A stretch of DNA of 64,000 bases, from positions 62,001 through 126,000 of the forward strand of contig JAHHEN010000006.1 of assembly GCA_018982785.1 (NCBI GenBank), written 5' to 3'. This stretch comes from Enterococcus innesii (GTDB taxonomy: Bacteria > Bacillota > Bacilli > Lactobacillales > Enterococcaceae). The notes below the pieces were generated by a model. That model was not told where the DNA came from and did no database searches. It worked only from the letters and a program-made list of their open reading frames with translations. Position numbers and translations under genes: made by a program. Positions 1 through 8,299 of the stretch are shown here, in pieces. Position 1 is the stretch's first letter. Every line of letters starts with the position of its first letter.

Positions 1-38
1 GAACCACTTTTTTACTTTTTATTTAAACGATCACTTTG

Positions 39-443
39 CTAATAGCCATTCATCCACGCCGATTCAAGCTGATTACCGTCGGGATCAACGATTTCATAGC
101 CGACCATCACGTCTTCTGGAATACCCATGTCAACTTGGAACGATTGGCCGCCATTTTCTTCTGCAATCTTCGCAAAATTCTTCGCTTCTTCTGGTGTATC
201 GAAGCTAAACGCAATCAATGCACCACTTGTGTTCTTCGTATCCGCAATACGTCTGCCATTCAGAAACTGTTGATAAAACTCATGTTCTAACAACATCACC
301 CAAATCGATTCACTCCAAACCATCCCGCTGCTAGTCTCGTTTGAGAACTCTTCATTTTTGACAAATCCCAACGCTTCATAAAAGGAGTTTGCACGTTTGA
401 TATCAGTGACAGGCAAATTTATAAACACCATTTTGTTCGCCAT
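39..443 (-). CDS. VOC-family (glyoxalase/bleomycin-resistance fold) protein
   Basis: A 134-residue protein with the layout of a single-domain vicinal-oxygen-chelate protein. It opens with a beta strand and helix typical of the fold (MVFINLPVTDIKRANSFYEALGF), which recurs near the C-terminus as YEIVDPDGNQLESAW. These two halves are the usual paired beta-alpha-beta-beta-beta modules. Family members include lyases, dioxygenases and antibiotic-binding proteins, so substrate cannot be told from sequence. The gene stands alone, is preceded by a terminator that closes the upstream unit, and starts at ATG after an AAGAGG-like site. Function beyond the fold is unknown. Confidence 0.85.
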   Translation of the reverse strand: MANKMVFINLPVTDIKRANSFYEALGFVKNEEFSNETSSGMVWSESIWVMLLEHEFYQQFLNGRRIADTKNTSGALIAFSFDTPEEAKNFAKIAEENGGQSFQVDMGIPEDVMVGYEIVDPDGNQLESAWMNGY

Positions 444-582
444 TTTCTTGCCTCTTTTCTTTGATAAGCTGCATTAACGAATCCGCTCTCATTATACCAC
501 CTATCAGTTGATTCACAAAACCATCAAACCTTTTCATTTGCTCTTGGTTTCTATCAGCTCACCCAAAAATGTTTTTTTAAGT

Positions 583-615
583 AAAAAAAGGTCTTTGCAT
601 GCAAGACCTTTTTGC
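583..615 (-). terminator. Rho-independent terminator of the response-regulator gene
   Basis: A perfect 11-bp stem (585-595 with 603-613, AAAAAGGTCTT / AAGACCTTTTT) has a 7-base loop and, read on the minus strand, is followed by a run of T. It lies just downstream of the regulator gene ending at 712. The symmetric A/T flanks would also allow it to work on the plus strand. Confidence 0.8.
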
Positions 616-711
616 TTTTCTTACCTATGAAAAAGTAACCAAATACGCATCGCATAGAAGCCATTTTTTCGCTGATCAATTCAACGCAAGCTACTCTACT
701 TTTTTTAATAC

Positions 712-1482
712 TCAATACTCAAGTCTTGAATCGATCACGGTAGCTTTCCCACGATAAATTTTTCGATACTCTTTGGGCGTATAACTAGTTGCTTTTTTAA
801 ATTTCTTACTAAAATAATTTGGATCATTGAATCCCACTCTGACAGAGATTTCATTGATTGATCGATCACTTGTTGAGATTTCTTTTTTGGCAACTTCAAT
901 ACGATAAATCATCAAGTACAATGAAAAGGTCATTCCTAAGGTATTCTTGATCAAACGGCTGGTGTGATACCGGCTTAAATGCAGGTGATCTGCTAAAGTG
1001 TCTAACGTAATATGTTCTCTATAATTTTCATGAATATAGCGCAATATCTTATGTCTTAAAGAAAGCGAAGGAGAAGCTTCATTGTTGTTCTCGACGTGCA
1101 GCAAGGAAATCTGATTGATGGATTGAATCCCCCGGTCTAATGCATAAACAAAATCATTGGTGATCGGTTCCACTAAATAATCGATCAAGCCGTAACGCAA
1201 CGCTTTTTGAGCGATAGCAAAGCTTTATACTGCAGAATACAAAATTGCTTTTGCATTCGGGCAAAAAGAGAGCAATTCTTTGTATAATTCAAAACAGTCT
1301 CCTTCGCCATCCGCATTGATCACTGCAATTTCAACCGTTTGCTCAAGACATGTTCGCTGAAGCGCTTTTTTCGAATCAACCGTCGGAAGTAAGATGACAT
1401 TTGGGAAATGACGATCGATCAAACGAATCATATCATTAACTGCTCCTCGCTCATTGCTGTCAATGATCAATAAATTACACAC
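712..1482 (-). pseudogene. AraC-type response regulator, interrupted by an in-frame stop
   Basis: One continuous reading frame, starting at a GTG at 1482 after a GAAGGAG site, encodes an N-terminal receiver-like domain (about residues 1-120) and a C-terminal AraC helix-turn-helix domain (about 150-250, with the typical ISVRVGFNDPNYFSKKFKK signature). A TAA codon at 1225-1227 breaks it inside the receiver domain. The sequence continues in the same frame directly after it with a clear receiver end (SFAIAQKALRYGLIDYLVEP). No frameshift is needed, so this is a nonsense change. The receiver is also degenerate: the expected phosphorylated Asp region reads VINADGEGD. It lies 50 bp downstream of the alcohol dehydrogenase gene and may share its transcript. 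An internal start could still make the DNA-binding part. Confidence 0.75.
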
Positions 1483-1532
1483 GAATTTTTCTCCTTCGTT
1501 TAAAATTTATCTGTTGGTATTTCTCTTTCCAT

Positions 1533-2546
1533 TTATTTCTCTTGAAAATCTATGACCATCCGCCCTTTGATTTGGCCAGAGAGCATTTCATCAAAAATAT
1601 CATTGATCTCTTCTAACTGACGCATAACAACTTTAGGAACGACTTTTCCTTCAGCTGCAAATTGGAAAGCCTCTGCTAAATCAGTTCGTGTTCCAACAAG
1701 AGAGCCAACAATCTTAATACCGTCCAATACAAGCCGCGGAATGTTCAAGTCCATGCTTTCTGGTGGAAGACCGACTGCTACAATCGTACCGCCCGCACGA
1801 ACGGCATCGACAGCAGAGTTGAAGGCTGCTTTTGAAACAGCAGTTACAACAGCTGCATGTGCGCCACCGGTTGCTTCTTGAATGACTTTCGCTGCATCTT
1901 CTTTCGCAGGATTGATCACAAGATCAGCGCCGTGATCTTTTGCAAAGTCCAACTGCTTGTCGTTGATGTCGATCCCAATCACTTTTGCATTGAAGACATT
2001 TTTTGCATATTGCAAGGCTAAGTTTCCTAATCCGCCTAAACCATAGATGGCGATCCATTGACCTGGTTTAATATCAGAAACTTTCACCGCTTTATATGTC
2101 GTTACGCCTGCACAAGTAATGCTACTGGCTTCAGCAGAACCTAAGTCCTCAGGCACCTTCACTGCATAGTCAGCTACAACGATACACTCTTCAGCCATAC
2201 CACCATCTACAGAATAGCCGGCATTTCTAACAGAACGACATAATGACTCATTCCCGTTCACACAGTATTCACATGATCCACAGCTTTCATACAACCAAGC
2301 AACACTTGCACGGTCACCAATTGCTAGAGAAGTAACATCATCACCGATCGCAACGACTTTACCGATTCCCTCGTGACCAAGTACGATTCCAGACGCATCG
2401 CCAAAGTCGCCATCTTTTACATGCAAGTCAGTGTGGCAGACACCGCAACACTCCATTTCTAATAATGCTTCATTCGGACGAAGCGCTCTCAATTCTTTTT
2501 CTTCGATTTTTACAACCTTATCTTTTGATACTACAGCTGCTTTCAC
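1533..2546 (-). CDS. adhP: Zinc-dependent alcohol dehydrogenase, AdhP type
   Basis: A 337-residue medium-chain dehydrogenase that interconverts primary alcohols and aldehydes using NAD. The catalytic zinc region is seen as CGVCHTDLH near residue 35 and [12 protein letters not shown] near 58. The structural-zinc cluster is [15 protein letters not shown] near 90. The Rossmann nucleotide-binding motif GLGGLGN is near 168, followed by the acidic residue of an NAD site (IGIDIND). Length matches AdhP/AdhA proteins of bacilli and enterococci. Translation starts at GTG, seven bases after AGAGG. The regulator gene follows at a 50-bp gap. Family assignment is firm; the physiological substrate is inferred. 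Confidence 0.93.
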   Translation of the reverse strand: MKAAVVSKDKVVKIEEKELRALRPNEALLEMECCGVCHTDLHVKDGDFGDASGIVLGHEGIGKVVAIGDDVTSLAIGDRASVAWLYESCGSCEYCVNGNESLCRSVRNAGYSVDGGMAEECIVVADYAVKVPEDLGSAEASSITCAGVTTYKAVKVSDIKPGQWIAIYGLGGLGNLALQYAKNVFNAKVIGIDINDKQLDFAKDHGADLVINPAKEDAAKVIQEATGGAHAAVVTAVSKAAFNSAVDAVRAGGTIVAVGLPPESMDLNIPRLVLDGIKIVGSLVGTRTDLAEAFQFAAEGKVVPKVVMRQLEEINDIFDEMLSGQIKGRMVIDFQEK

Positions 2547-2891
2547 AAAGACACCTCTTTCAATTCGTTTAAATAAAGAACTTCCTTTTATTTGTGAAGT
2601 AATTAACTAACGCATAGAGGTCAGTAATAGCTAGATAAAAGAAAGTTCTCTATCGAGAAGATTACCATAGAAATCATCGGAAAAAGGGGAATATATTGCT
2701 TTTTTTCTGTAATCATTTATTAGAAAAAAATAATGAAATAATTCAATTTTTTTCTTTAATACCGAATTAGATAAAAGATGAAGACGAAAAAATGAGTGAA
2801 ATCACCGATATAAATAACGATTCTATAATAAAAAATATCAAGAGAGACTTCCACTATCATGTAAACTTTTTTTAAATCATTCCCTATCCTT
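2547..2891. other. AT-rich intergenic region with an A/T inverted repeat
   Basis: This stretch has no convincing open frame. It is very A+T rich. It holds an inverted repeat at 2722-2755 with arms AGAAAAAAAT and ATTTTTTTCT and an inner TGAA/TTCA pair. The region must contain the adhP promoter and the end of the phosphotransferase transcript, but no clear -35/-10 pair or GC-rich terminator could be picked out. Confidence 0.5.
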
Positions 2892-2932
2892 CTATTTTTT
2901 TATCAAGTCGATGATTTGGGATTTATTTTCTT

Positions 2933-3541
2933 TCAGGCGCTGAATGTCATGTTGGTATTTAACGAGATGTCCCTCGTCAATGTTTTTCTGAAAATTTCCA
3001 ATCGATGACATTGTGTTTCACTCAGATGACTTTTCCCATCAAAGTACAAGGGTACCCAGCGATAAGCAGCATAAGAAACATCCCACAACCTGCTTCCTGG
3101 CCTTACTGTGTCAAAATCAAAAAGACCAAATGGCTCCCCATCCACGATCGTCATATTATACGGAGCAAAATCATTGTGACACATCACTTGTATTGGGCCA
3201 GAGTAATCCAACATCCACTGTTCCTCACCAGTTAACCTTTCCAGAAAACCAACACTTCGATCATGAAAATCTCTTAATCGTTCAGCTACTAAACAAAGAA
3301 CCTCATCTGTATAAAGCTCATCCGGCAATGGCTGATCATATACCTCCCCTGGAACAAAAGAAACTAACTCATGTTCTTCCTGATCAAACCCTAATGGTTT
3401 CGGCACATAATTTATCTGCTGATCATGCAAAAAACGTAAAAAGCGTTGAACGTCCTTCGACCATGGAACCTTTGGCCGTCTGACGAACTCCTTTTCGATG
3501 ATTATTTCTTCTCGTCCAAGATTGTTACTTCTTTCATTCAA
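2933..3541 (-). CDS. Aminoglycoside-phosphotransferase-family (APH/choline kinase fold) protein, C-terminus frameshifted
   Basis: A 202-residue kinase-like protein. The catalytic loop is CHNDFAPYNMTI (HxDxxxxN) near residue 121, followed by the metal-binding FDFDTVRPGSRLWD. The N-terminal lobe is short. Small APH-fold proteins of this kind are common in Gram-positives and usually have unknown substrates, so resistance should not be assumed. It starts at TTG 3541 with AGGAGG upstream. Restoring one base in the T5 run at 2983-2987 replaces the last ~16 residues by a coherent lysine-rich tail ending at 2892 (DEGHLVKYQHDIQRLKENK...), giving 216 residues. The present end is therefore probably an indel artefact. 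Confidence 0.75.
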   Translation of the reverse strand: MNERSNNLGREEIIIEKEFVRRPKVPWSKDVQRFLRFLHDQQINYVPKPLGFDQEEHELVSFVPGEVYDQPLPDELYTDEVLCLVAERLRDFHDRSVGFLERLTGEEQWMLDYSGPIQVMCHNDFAPYNMTIVDGEPFGLFDFDTVRPGSRLWDVSYAAYRWVPLYFDGKSHLSETQCHRLEIFRKTLTRDISLNTNMTFSA

Positions 3542-3616
3542 TGAAACCCCTCCTATTTGTATAGTCGTTTCTTCATTTTATCACAACAAATAGAAGTTTC
3601 TTTCCCCTTAGTCAAA

Positions 3617-3646
3617 AGAAAAAAGCCCTTGAAATCAAGGGCTTTT
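3617..3646 (-). terminator. Terminator of the rplS operon
   Basis: Stem AAAAGCCCTTGA / TCAAGGGCTTTT (3621-3632 with 3635-3646) is followed on the minus strand by TTTTTTCTTTT. It lies 22 bp beyond the rplS stop codon. Confidence 0.85.
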
Positions 3647-3667
3647 GCTTCATCTGATAATAAATGA

Positions 3668-4015
3668 TTAACGACGAATTTCTTTGATACGAGCTGCTTT
3701 TCCGTGTAATGCACGCAAGTAGTACAATTTTGCACGACGTACTTTACCGTAACGAACAACTTCGATTTGTGCAACACGTGGTGTGTGCAATGGGAAGGTA
3801 CGTTCAACACCTACACCGTTTGATACTTTACGAACTGTATAAGTTTCGCTGATACCAGCACCGCGGCGTTTGATGACAACACCTTCAAATAACTGGATAC
3901 GTTCGCGAGTTCCTTCGACAACTTTCGCGTGAACGCGAACAGTGTCCCCAGGACGGAAAGCTGGGATGTCCGTACGTAATTGTTCTTGAGTTAGTTCTTG
4001 AATCAATGGATTCAT
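3668..4015 (-). CDS. rplS: 50S ribosomal protein L19
   Basis: A 115-residue protein matching L19 in length and content: [26 protein letters not shown] at the start, then [17 protein letters not shown] and the basic end [21 protein letters not shown]19 sits at the interface of the 30S and 50S subunits. The ATG at 4015 is chosen over upstream in-frame starts because AAGGAG lies about ten bases before it and because homologues start with MNPLI. It is the last gene of the rimM-trmD-rplS unit, separated from trmD by about 165 bp that show no further gene. Confidence 0.97.
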
Positions 4016-4181
4016 GTTTATCATTCTCCTTATTCCCAAACATTCTTAAAGCATGAAAGCTCCAGCGGAACATCGTAATAGTTGAGTTTACACTCACTGA
4101 AACATCTTACCACAGTCGACCATAGGCTGTAAAGAGAATTTTCTTGTCATGGCGCAGAATATAAAAAAAACTGGCACTATT

Positions 4182-4928
4182 TTAGTTGCCAGCTTTCGCT
4201 TCTTCTTCAATTTCTTTTAAAAGTTTCTGCATTTCTGCCGTCAACGGATAATTTTCTAGCATATCAGGTCGGCGCTGATACGTTCGGCGCAATGATTCTT
4301 TTAATTGCCACTGCTCGATCAATTTATGATTGCCATTCATCAAAACTTCCGGCACTTTCATGCCTTTGAACGCTGCCGGACGTGTATATTGCGGATGTTC
4401 TAATAAACCAGTGGAATGAGAATCGGTTTGTGCGGAGGTTTGATTGCCTAAAACTTCTGGTAATAGCCTGACTGTCGCATCGATCATGACCATTGCCCCC
4501 AATTCGCCACCAGTCAAGACGTAATCCCCCAGTGACACTTCATCAGTGACCAATGAACGGATTCGTTCATCATAGCCTTCATAGTGACCGCAAATAAAAA
4601 CAAGGTGCTCTTCGGTAGAGAATTCTTCCGCCATCTTTTGATCAAAGGGTTTTCCCGCTGGGTCTAATAGGATCACCCGCTTTTTCGTTTCTGGTGCCGC
4701 TGCTTCGATCGCTTTGATATTGTCATAGACAGGTTGGACTTTTAATAACATTCCTGCTCCGCCACCATAAGGATAGTCATCCACTGTTTGATGTTTGTTA
4801 TCGGAATAGTCACGGAAATTAGAGACATTGATTTCTAACAGTCCCTTTTCCCGTGCTTTGCCGATGATCGATTCTCCTAGAGGACCTTCGAACATTCGCG
4901 GAAATAGTGTCAACACATCAATTCTCAT
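4182..4928 (-). CDS. trmD: tRNA (guanine-37-N1)-methyltransferase
   Basis: A 248-residue SPOUT methyltransferase. It methylates G37 next to the anticodon of tRNAs that read CNN and some other codons, which prevents +1 frameshifting. Family signatures are visible: [21 protein letters not shown] at the start, the knot region [13 protein letters not shown] and [27 protein letters not shown], and a C-terminal helical domain with YTRP. Its first bases overlap the end of rimM by 11 bp, indicating translational coupling. Confidence 0.97.
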   Translation of the reverse strand: MRIDVLTLFPRMFEGPLGESIIGKAREKGLLEINVSNFRDYSDNKHQTVDDYPYGGGAGMLLKVQPVYDNIKAIEAAAPETKKRVILLDPAGKPFDQKMAEEFSTEEHLVFICGHYEGYDERIRSLVTDEVSLGDYVLTGGELGAMVMIDATVRLLPEVLGNQTSAQTDSHSTGLLEHPQYTRPAAFKGMKVPEVLMNGNHKLIEQWQLKESLRRTYQRRPDMLENYPLTAEMQKLLKEIEEEAKAGN

Positions 4929-5442
4929 CGTCTAACAACCCCTCTGGGATTTCCACAGTGACCTGACCATTTTCAAGATCGATCGTGTGGACAACCGACT
5001 CGATATAAGGAATCAAGGCATCCTTCTTCCCTTTTCGTTGAACGACCCAAACGTCATTGGCACCTGGTGAAAGGATCTCTTTTACTTTACCAATGATTGT
5101 GCCATCTTCTTCGACGACTTCCAGACCAATAATTTCATGGTAGTAAAACTCATTTTCTGCTAGATCCACCAAATCATCCTTGGTAACTTTTAAAATGCCG
5201 TTACGAAACGGTTCAACGTCGTTGATGTTGGGATAGCCTTCAAATGTTAACAAATCAAAATTTTTGTGTTTGCGATGACCTGAAACGATCAATGGTAATG
5301 GCTCTTTATTTTCACGAAAAAGTGTCAATTCAGCCCCTTTACGGTAGCGTTCTTCTGGAAAATCCGTTTGCGATATCACTCGTACTTCTCCACGGATCCC
5401 ATGTGTATTGACGATTTTCCCTACGTTTAAATATTCTGTCAC
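4918..5442 (-). CDS. rimM: 16S rRNA processing/30S maturation factor RimM
   Basis: A 174-residue protein with the two RimM domains. The N-terminal barrel begins with [19 protein letters not shown], and the C-terminal PRC-barrel region contains [13 protein letters not shown] and [19 protein letters not shown]. RimM assists assembly of the 30S head around protein S19. It is coupled to trmD by an 11-bp overlap. In many firmicutes rimM directly follows khpA; here two other genes lie between them. Confidence 0.96.
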   Translation of the reverse strand: MTEYLNVGKIVNTHGIRGEVRVISQTDFPEERYRKGAELTLFRENKEPLPLIVSGHRKHKNFDLLTFEGYPNINDVEPFRNGILKVTKDDLVDLAENEFYYHEIIGLEVVEEDGTIIGKVKEILSPGANDVWVVQRKGKKDALIPYIESVVHTIDLENGQVTVEIPEGLLDDEN

Positions 5443-5549
5443 GTTCGTTCCCCATTTCTTCTAACTTCTGTTCTATTTTAGCATAGCAAAGTAGCGAATT
5501 CTAGCCGTTTCCTAGCGCCCCATGTTTTCCTCAAAATCATCGCGCGAAA

Positions 5550-5580
5550 AACGCCCCTTCGACGCTTGATCAAAGGGGCA
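5550..5580 (-). terminator. Terminator after the lipoprotein gene
   Basis: Stem GCCCCTT / AAGGGGC (5553-5559 with 5573-5579), followed on the minus strand by GTTTTTC. It separates the lipoprotein gene from rimM, so rimM probably has its own promoter in the short gap that follows. Confidence 0.75.
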
Positions 5581-5597
5581 TTGTCCTAATATAAGCT

Positions 5598-6422
5598 TTA
5601 TTGATTCATAGAAACGGCCATCTTCAATGCCGAACGTGCATCTTGATGTTGCACCGTTCGAAGGGTCTTTTCTTGTTGCCAGACCACGGTAGTTGCTGTA
5701 TGGTCATTTTTTCCCATATCGATAGTGATTTGACCGACCTCAGGCGCTGGGAGCATAGCTTCTTCCAGATACGCCACCACTTCTTTGGCAACCGGCACAG
5801 GATCTTGTTCTTCTTGGTTGACTGCTCGAACAGTCAATGACCAATTTCCTTCTTGCCAGCTCAAATAACTGGAGCCAGCAGCTCCTTGCATATGCCCAGT
5901 AATCCCATATCCGAGATCAACGGCTTGTCCGCCATCATCAGCTGTTACATTGACCGCTGCGGCAGCTTCATCCGCTGATTGATACTCTTTTGATTGAAAA
6001 GCAGCAATCGGTGTTTCCTCGTTCAAAGCCTTGTCATTGAGAGGCAACTGCTGATCAAGTCCATAATAAAGAATTGAGGCATCGGCTTGGCTGCCAGCTG
6101 TGGCTGCATTCAACACTTTACCTGAAGCAAGTGGAATGTCCTTGGGTAAGACAAGATCAGGGAATACCGCTTGTATTTGAGCGTAGATATCTGCAGTACT
6201 ATTCGTGTTTGAAGAATCCCTAGAAGCCGCCTGACTAGAAGACGTACTTGATTGACTGGTTTCTGATTGACTACTTGCTTGCGTTTGGGTACTTTCCACC
6301 ATACTCGTCGCTGTTGTTTCGGCACTACTGGCTTGACTTGTTTCTGGTTCCTGTTGATTATTGCAGCCAGCTAAGGCGCCCATCGTCAGCAGCGTAACGA
6401 ATAATCCTAGTTCTTTTTTCAT
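5598..6422 (-). CDS. Ser/Thr-rich lipoprotein of unknown function
   Basis: A 274-residue predicted lipoprotein. It has a signal peptide with the lipobox LAGC at about residues 17-20. A low-complexity Ser/Thr/Gln/Ala linker of about 55 residues follows, then a globular domain of about 190 residues that I do not recognise (begins near ADIYAQIQAVFPDLVLPKDIP). Such linkers usually span the cell wall. The ATG at 6422 is preceded by AAGGAGG at a proper distance; the upstream in-frame extension is not credible. It has its own terminator and lies between the small membrane protein and rimM. Confidence 0.8.
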   Translation of the reverse strand: MKKELGLFVTLLTMGALAGCNNQQEPETSQASSAETTATSMVESTQTQASSQSETSQSSTSSSQAASRDSSNTNSTADIYAQIQAVFPDLVLPKDIPLASGKVLNAATAGSQADASILYYGLDQQLPLNDKALNEETPIAAFQSKEYQSADEAAAAVNVTADDGGQAVDLGYGITGHMQGAAGSSYLSWQEGNWSLTVRAVNQEEQDPVPVAKEVVAYLEEAMLPAPEVGQITIDMGKNDHTATTVVWQQEKTLRTVQHQDARSALKMAVSMNQ

Positions 6423-6459
6423 GATGTTCCCCTCCTTATACAAAGGATACCCCTCAATA

Positions 6460-6500
6460 AAAAAAATGACAAACAAGTCAGATTGTCTGTCATTTTTTTT
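6460..6500 (-). terminator. Terminator after the 85-residue membrane protein gene
   Basis: Imperfect hairpin AATGACA-A-ACAA / TTGT-C-TGTCATT with A/T runs on both outer sides (about 6460-6500). Read on the minus strand it ends in T8. It lies between the small membrane protein gene and the start of the lipoprotein gene, so the two are probably transcribed separately. Confidence 0.7.
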
Positions 6501-6509
6501 GTTGATTTT

Positions 6510-6767
6510 TTAAAGATTTGTCACCCAATTTTGCAGTGATTGAAAGCCATCCTTGAACCATTGCCAAACTTGATTGGCGATCGTTGATAGGTCGCCCCAA
6601 CGAAAGTTTTGTGTCCATTGGTTTAATTGCGTCATGATCTCCTCACGATAGACCCAAATTAAAAAGAGCAACAACAAGATCCCTAGCGTTCGCCAAAGAA
6701 AAGAACCAATTTTATAAATAAATACGAGAATCAAAAGAACGACGATCCATGCGATTAGTTGAGACAT
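6510..6767 (-). CDS. Small membrane protein of unknown function
   Basis: An 85-residue protein. Residues 4-20 and 26-43 are strongly hydrophobic (IAWIVVLLILVFIYKIG and LWRTLGILLLLFLIW), consistent with two membrane helices or a hairpin. They are followed by a polar, tryptophan-rich amphipathic tail (NQWTQNF, NQVWQWFKDGFQSLQNWV). No enzyme motif is seen and I do not recognise the family. It starts at ATG after AGGAGGTGCTTGT-like spacing and lies between khpA and the lipoprotein gene, bounded by terminators on both sides. Confidence 0.7.
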   Translation of the reverse strand: MSQLIAWIVVLLILVFIYKIGSFLWRTLGILLLLFLIWVYREEIMTQLNQWTQNFRWGDLSTIANQVWQWFKDGFQSLQNWVTNL

Positions 6768-6835
6768 ACAAGCACCTCCTTCTTTTGATTATCTCAAAAC
6801 CACCTTTTTTGTCCTCCATCTTAAGCATGAATTTT

Positions 6836-6870
6836 ACAAAAAAAGCATTCCTCAAAGAGAAATGCTTTTC
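6836..6870 (-). terminator. Terminator of the rpsP-khpA unit
   Basis: Stem AAAAGCATT / AATGCTTTT (6841-6849 with 6861-6869), followed on the minus strand by T7. It lies just past the khpA stop codon. Confidence 0.8.
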
Positions 6871-6878
6871 ATTCTTGC

Positions 6879-7124
6879 TTATTTACCATCAATGATATTC
6901 AAACGAACTTTCTTTGGTCCATTTGTCCGTACACTGTAAACGATCGTTCGAATTGCTTTGGCAACCCGACCTTGTTTACCGATGATACGACCAATATCTT
7001 CTGGTGCCACAGTAAGATTATATTCCAAGAAATCATCTGACTCTACCAGCTCAAGCTTGATATCCTCAGGTTTGGTAACAAGTGGTGAAACGATCGTTAA
7101 GACTAATTCTTGCAAATCTTTCAT
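6879..7124 (-). CDS. khpA: KH-domain RNA-binding protein KhpA
   Basis: An 81-residue single KH-domain protein with the RNA-binding GxxG loop in GRIIGKQGRVAKAIR near residue 45. KhpA works with KhpB/EloR in streptococci and enterococci to bind RNA and influence elongation and division. It follows rpsP by 11 bp, the usual arrangement in firmicutes, and is followed by a terminator. Confidence 0.93.
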   Translation of the reverse strand: MKDLQELVLTIVSPLVTKPEDIKLELVESDDFLEYNLTVAPEDIGRIIGKQGRVAKAIRTIVYSVRTNGPKKVRLNIIDGK

Positions 7125-7135
7125 CCAAAGTCACC

Positions 7136-7411
7136 TTATTTCTTAGTGAATTTTGCTTCGTGGTGTTTTTTCATAACGCCTTCTTTAGAAAGGATGTTAC
7201 GAACTGTATCTGAAGGTTGCGCACCTTTAGATAACCAATCAAGAACTAGATCTTCTTTGATTGTTACTTCAGCTGGGTCTAGTAAAGGATTGTAAGTACC
7301 AACTGTTTCGATGAAACGTCCGTCACGAGGAGAACGTGAATCTGCTACGACGATACGGTAAAAAGGTTTCTTTTTAGAACCCATGCGTTTTAAACGAATT
7401 TTTACTGCCAT
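7136..7411 (-). CDS. rpsP: 30S ribosomal protein S16
   Basis: A 91-residue protein with the S16 start [20 protein letters not shown] and [22 protein letters not shown]16 is an early assembly protein of the 30S body. An AGGTG-type ribosome site lies before the ATG and a good promoter lies 35-60 bp upstream. It is transcribed with khpA. Confidence 0.97.
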   Translation of the reverse strand: MAVKIRLKRMGSKKKPFYRIVVADSRSPRDGRFIETVGTYNPLLDPAEVTIKEDLVLDWLSKGAQPSDTVRNILSKEGVMKKHHEAKFTKK

Positions 7412-7445
7412 TATTTACACCTCCATTGATTTAATCACAAGAGCT

Positions 7446-7474
7446 AGTTTAACAGGTTTTTCTGGTGGTGTAAA
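7446..7474 (-). promoter_or_regulatory. Promoter of rpsP-khpA
   Basis: On the minus strand, -35 TTTACA (7469-7474) and -10 TAAACT (7446-7451) are separated by exactly 17 bp, about 35 bp upstream of the rpsP start codon. This is inferred from consensus match and position. Confidence 0.6.
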
Positions 7475-7665
7475 GAGTTTTTTCTTTACAGCTAAAAAAA
7501 GTTTCTTCTTTCTTATTTTCTGAGCATGGTTATCTTTTGCCAGAATGGATCAGGACGCGTATCATTAGTGATAGAGAAACTTTTTAAAGTCAAATCGTTT
7601 TATTTGCACCATTCACTTACTTTTGGTAAGCTAAAAGAGTAGAAAACAACAAGGAGGAATTTTAC

Positions 7666-8217
7666 ATGACAAAAAAAATTGGTTTTATCGTCGGCAGTTT
7701 ACGGGAAGGATCATTTAATAAACTCGTAGCGAAAAAATTCGCATCATTATTACCAGAAGGTTTTGAAGCATCTTTCATTGAGATCGGCAACTTGCCATTT
7801 TACAATGAAGATTTGGAAGTTGAAGGAAAAGTTCCTGCTGAATGGACAGCATTTCGTGAAGCATTAAGCGCCGTTGATGGTGTCTTCTTCTTTACACCAG
7901 AATACAATCGCTCTGTTCCTTCAGCGTTGAAAAATGCTTTGGATGTCGGTTCTCGTCCTTATGGTGCGAGCAGCTGGGGTGGTAAACCAGCATTAGTCGT
8001 CAGCGTTTCTCCAGGAGCGATCGCCGGCTTTGGTGCAAACCATCACCTACGTCAATCATTAGTCTTTTTGGATATGCCTACTCTGCAACAACCAGAAGCC
8101 TATATCGGTGGAATCACCAACTTGATTGATGAAAACAACGAAATCAATCCAGATACAGTAAGCTTCTTTGAAACGATCATTGCAAAATATATTGAACTCT
8201 TTCAACGATTCAACTAA
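7666..8217 (+). CDS. NADPH-dependent FMN reductase family protein
   Basis: A 183-residue flavodoxin-fold oxidoreductase. The FMN phosphate-binding loop is GSLREGSFNK at residue 10, and the family motif FFTPEYNRSVPSALKNALD lies near residue 75. Members reduce FMN, quinones, azo dyes or chromate with NAD(P)H. The exact acceptor cannot be read from sequence. ATG follows AAGGAGG by the usual distance. It is a single-gene unit ending in a strong bidirectional terminator shared with the convergent neighbour. Confidence 0.9.
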   Translation: MTKKIGFIVGSLREGSFNKLVAKKFASLLPEGFEASFIEIGNLPFYNEDLEVEGKVPAEWTAFREALSAVDGVFFFTPEYNRSVPSALKNALDVGSRPYGASSWGGKPALVVSVSPGAIAGFGANHHLRQSLVFLDMPTLQQPEAYIGGITNLIDENNEINPDTVSFFETIIAKYIELFQRFN

Positions 8218-8233
8218 TCCATGAATCTGTATC

Positions 8234-8275
8234 AAAAGACCAAGGAACTCAGCGTTGAGTTTCTTGGTCTTTTTT
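8234..8275 (+). terminator. Bidirectional terminator between FMN reductase and DHFR-like gene
   Basis: Long stem of the form AAAAGACCAAG-AACTC / GAGTT-CTTGGTCTTTT with a short GCG-containing loop and a T run on the plus-strand side. It lies between two convergent genes and can serve both. Confidence 0.85.
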
Positions 8276-8299
8276 GCGTAGAAAAATAGTTTGTATTTT

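Noticed and set aside
2933-3541. Aminoglycoside resistance enzyme
   Set aside because: Only the general APH/choline kinase catalytic motifs are present; the small size and lack of resistance-specific features do not support drug specificity.
3553-3810. An 85-residue frame opposite or inside the rplS end and terminator
   Set aside because: It runs through the rplS coding region and the rplS terminator in another frame.
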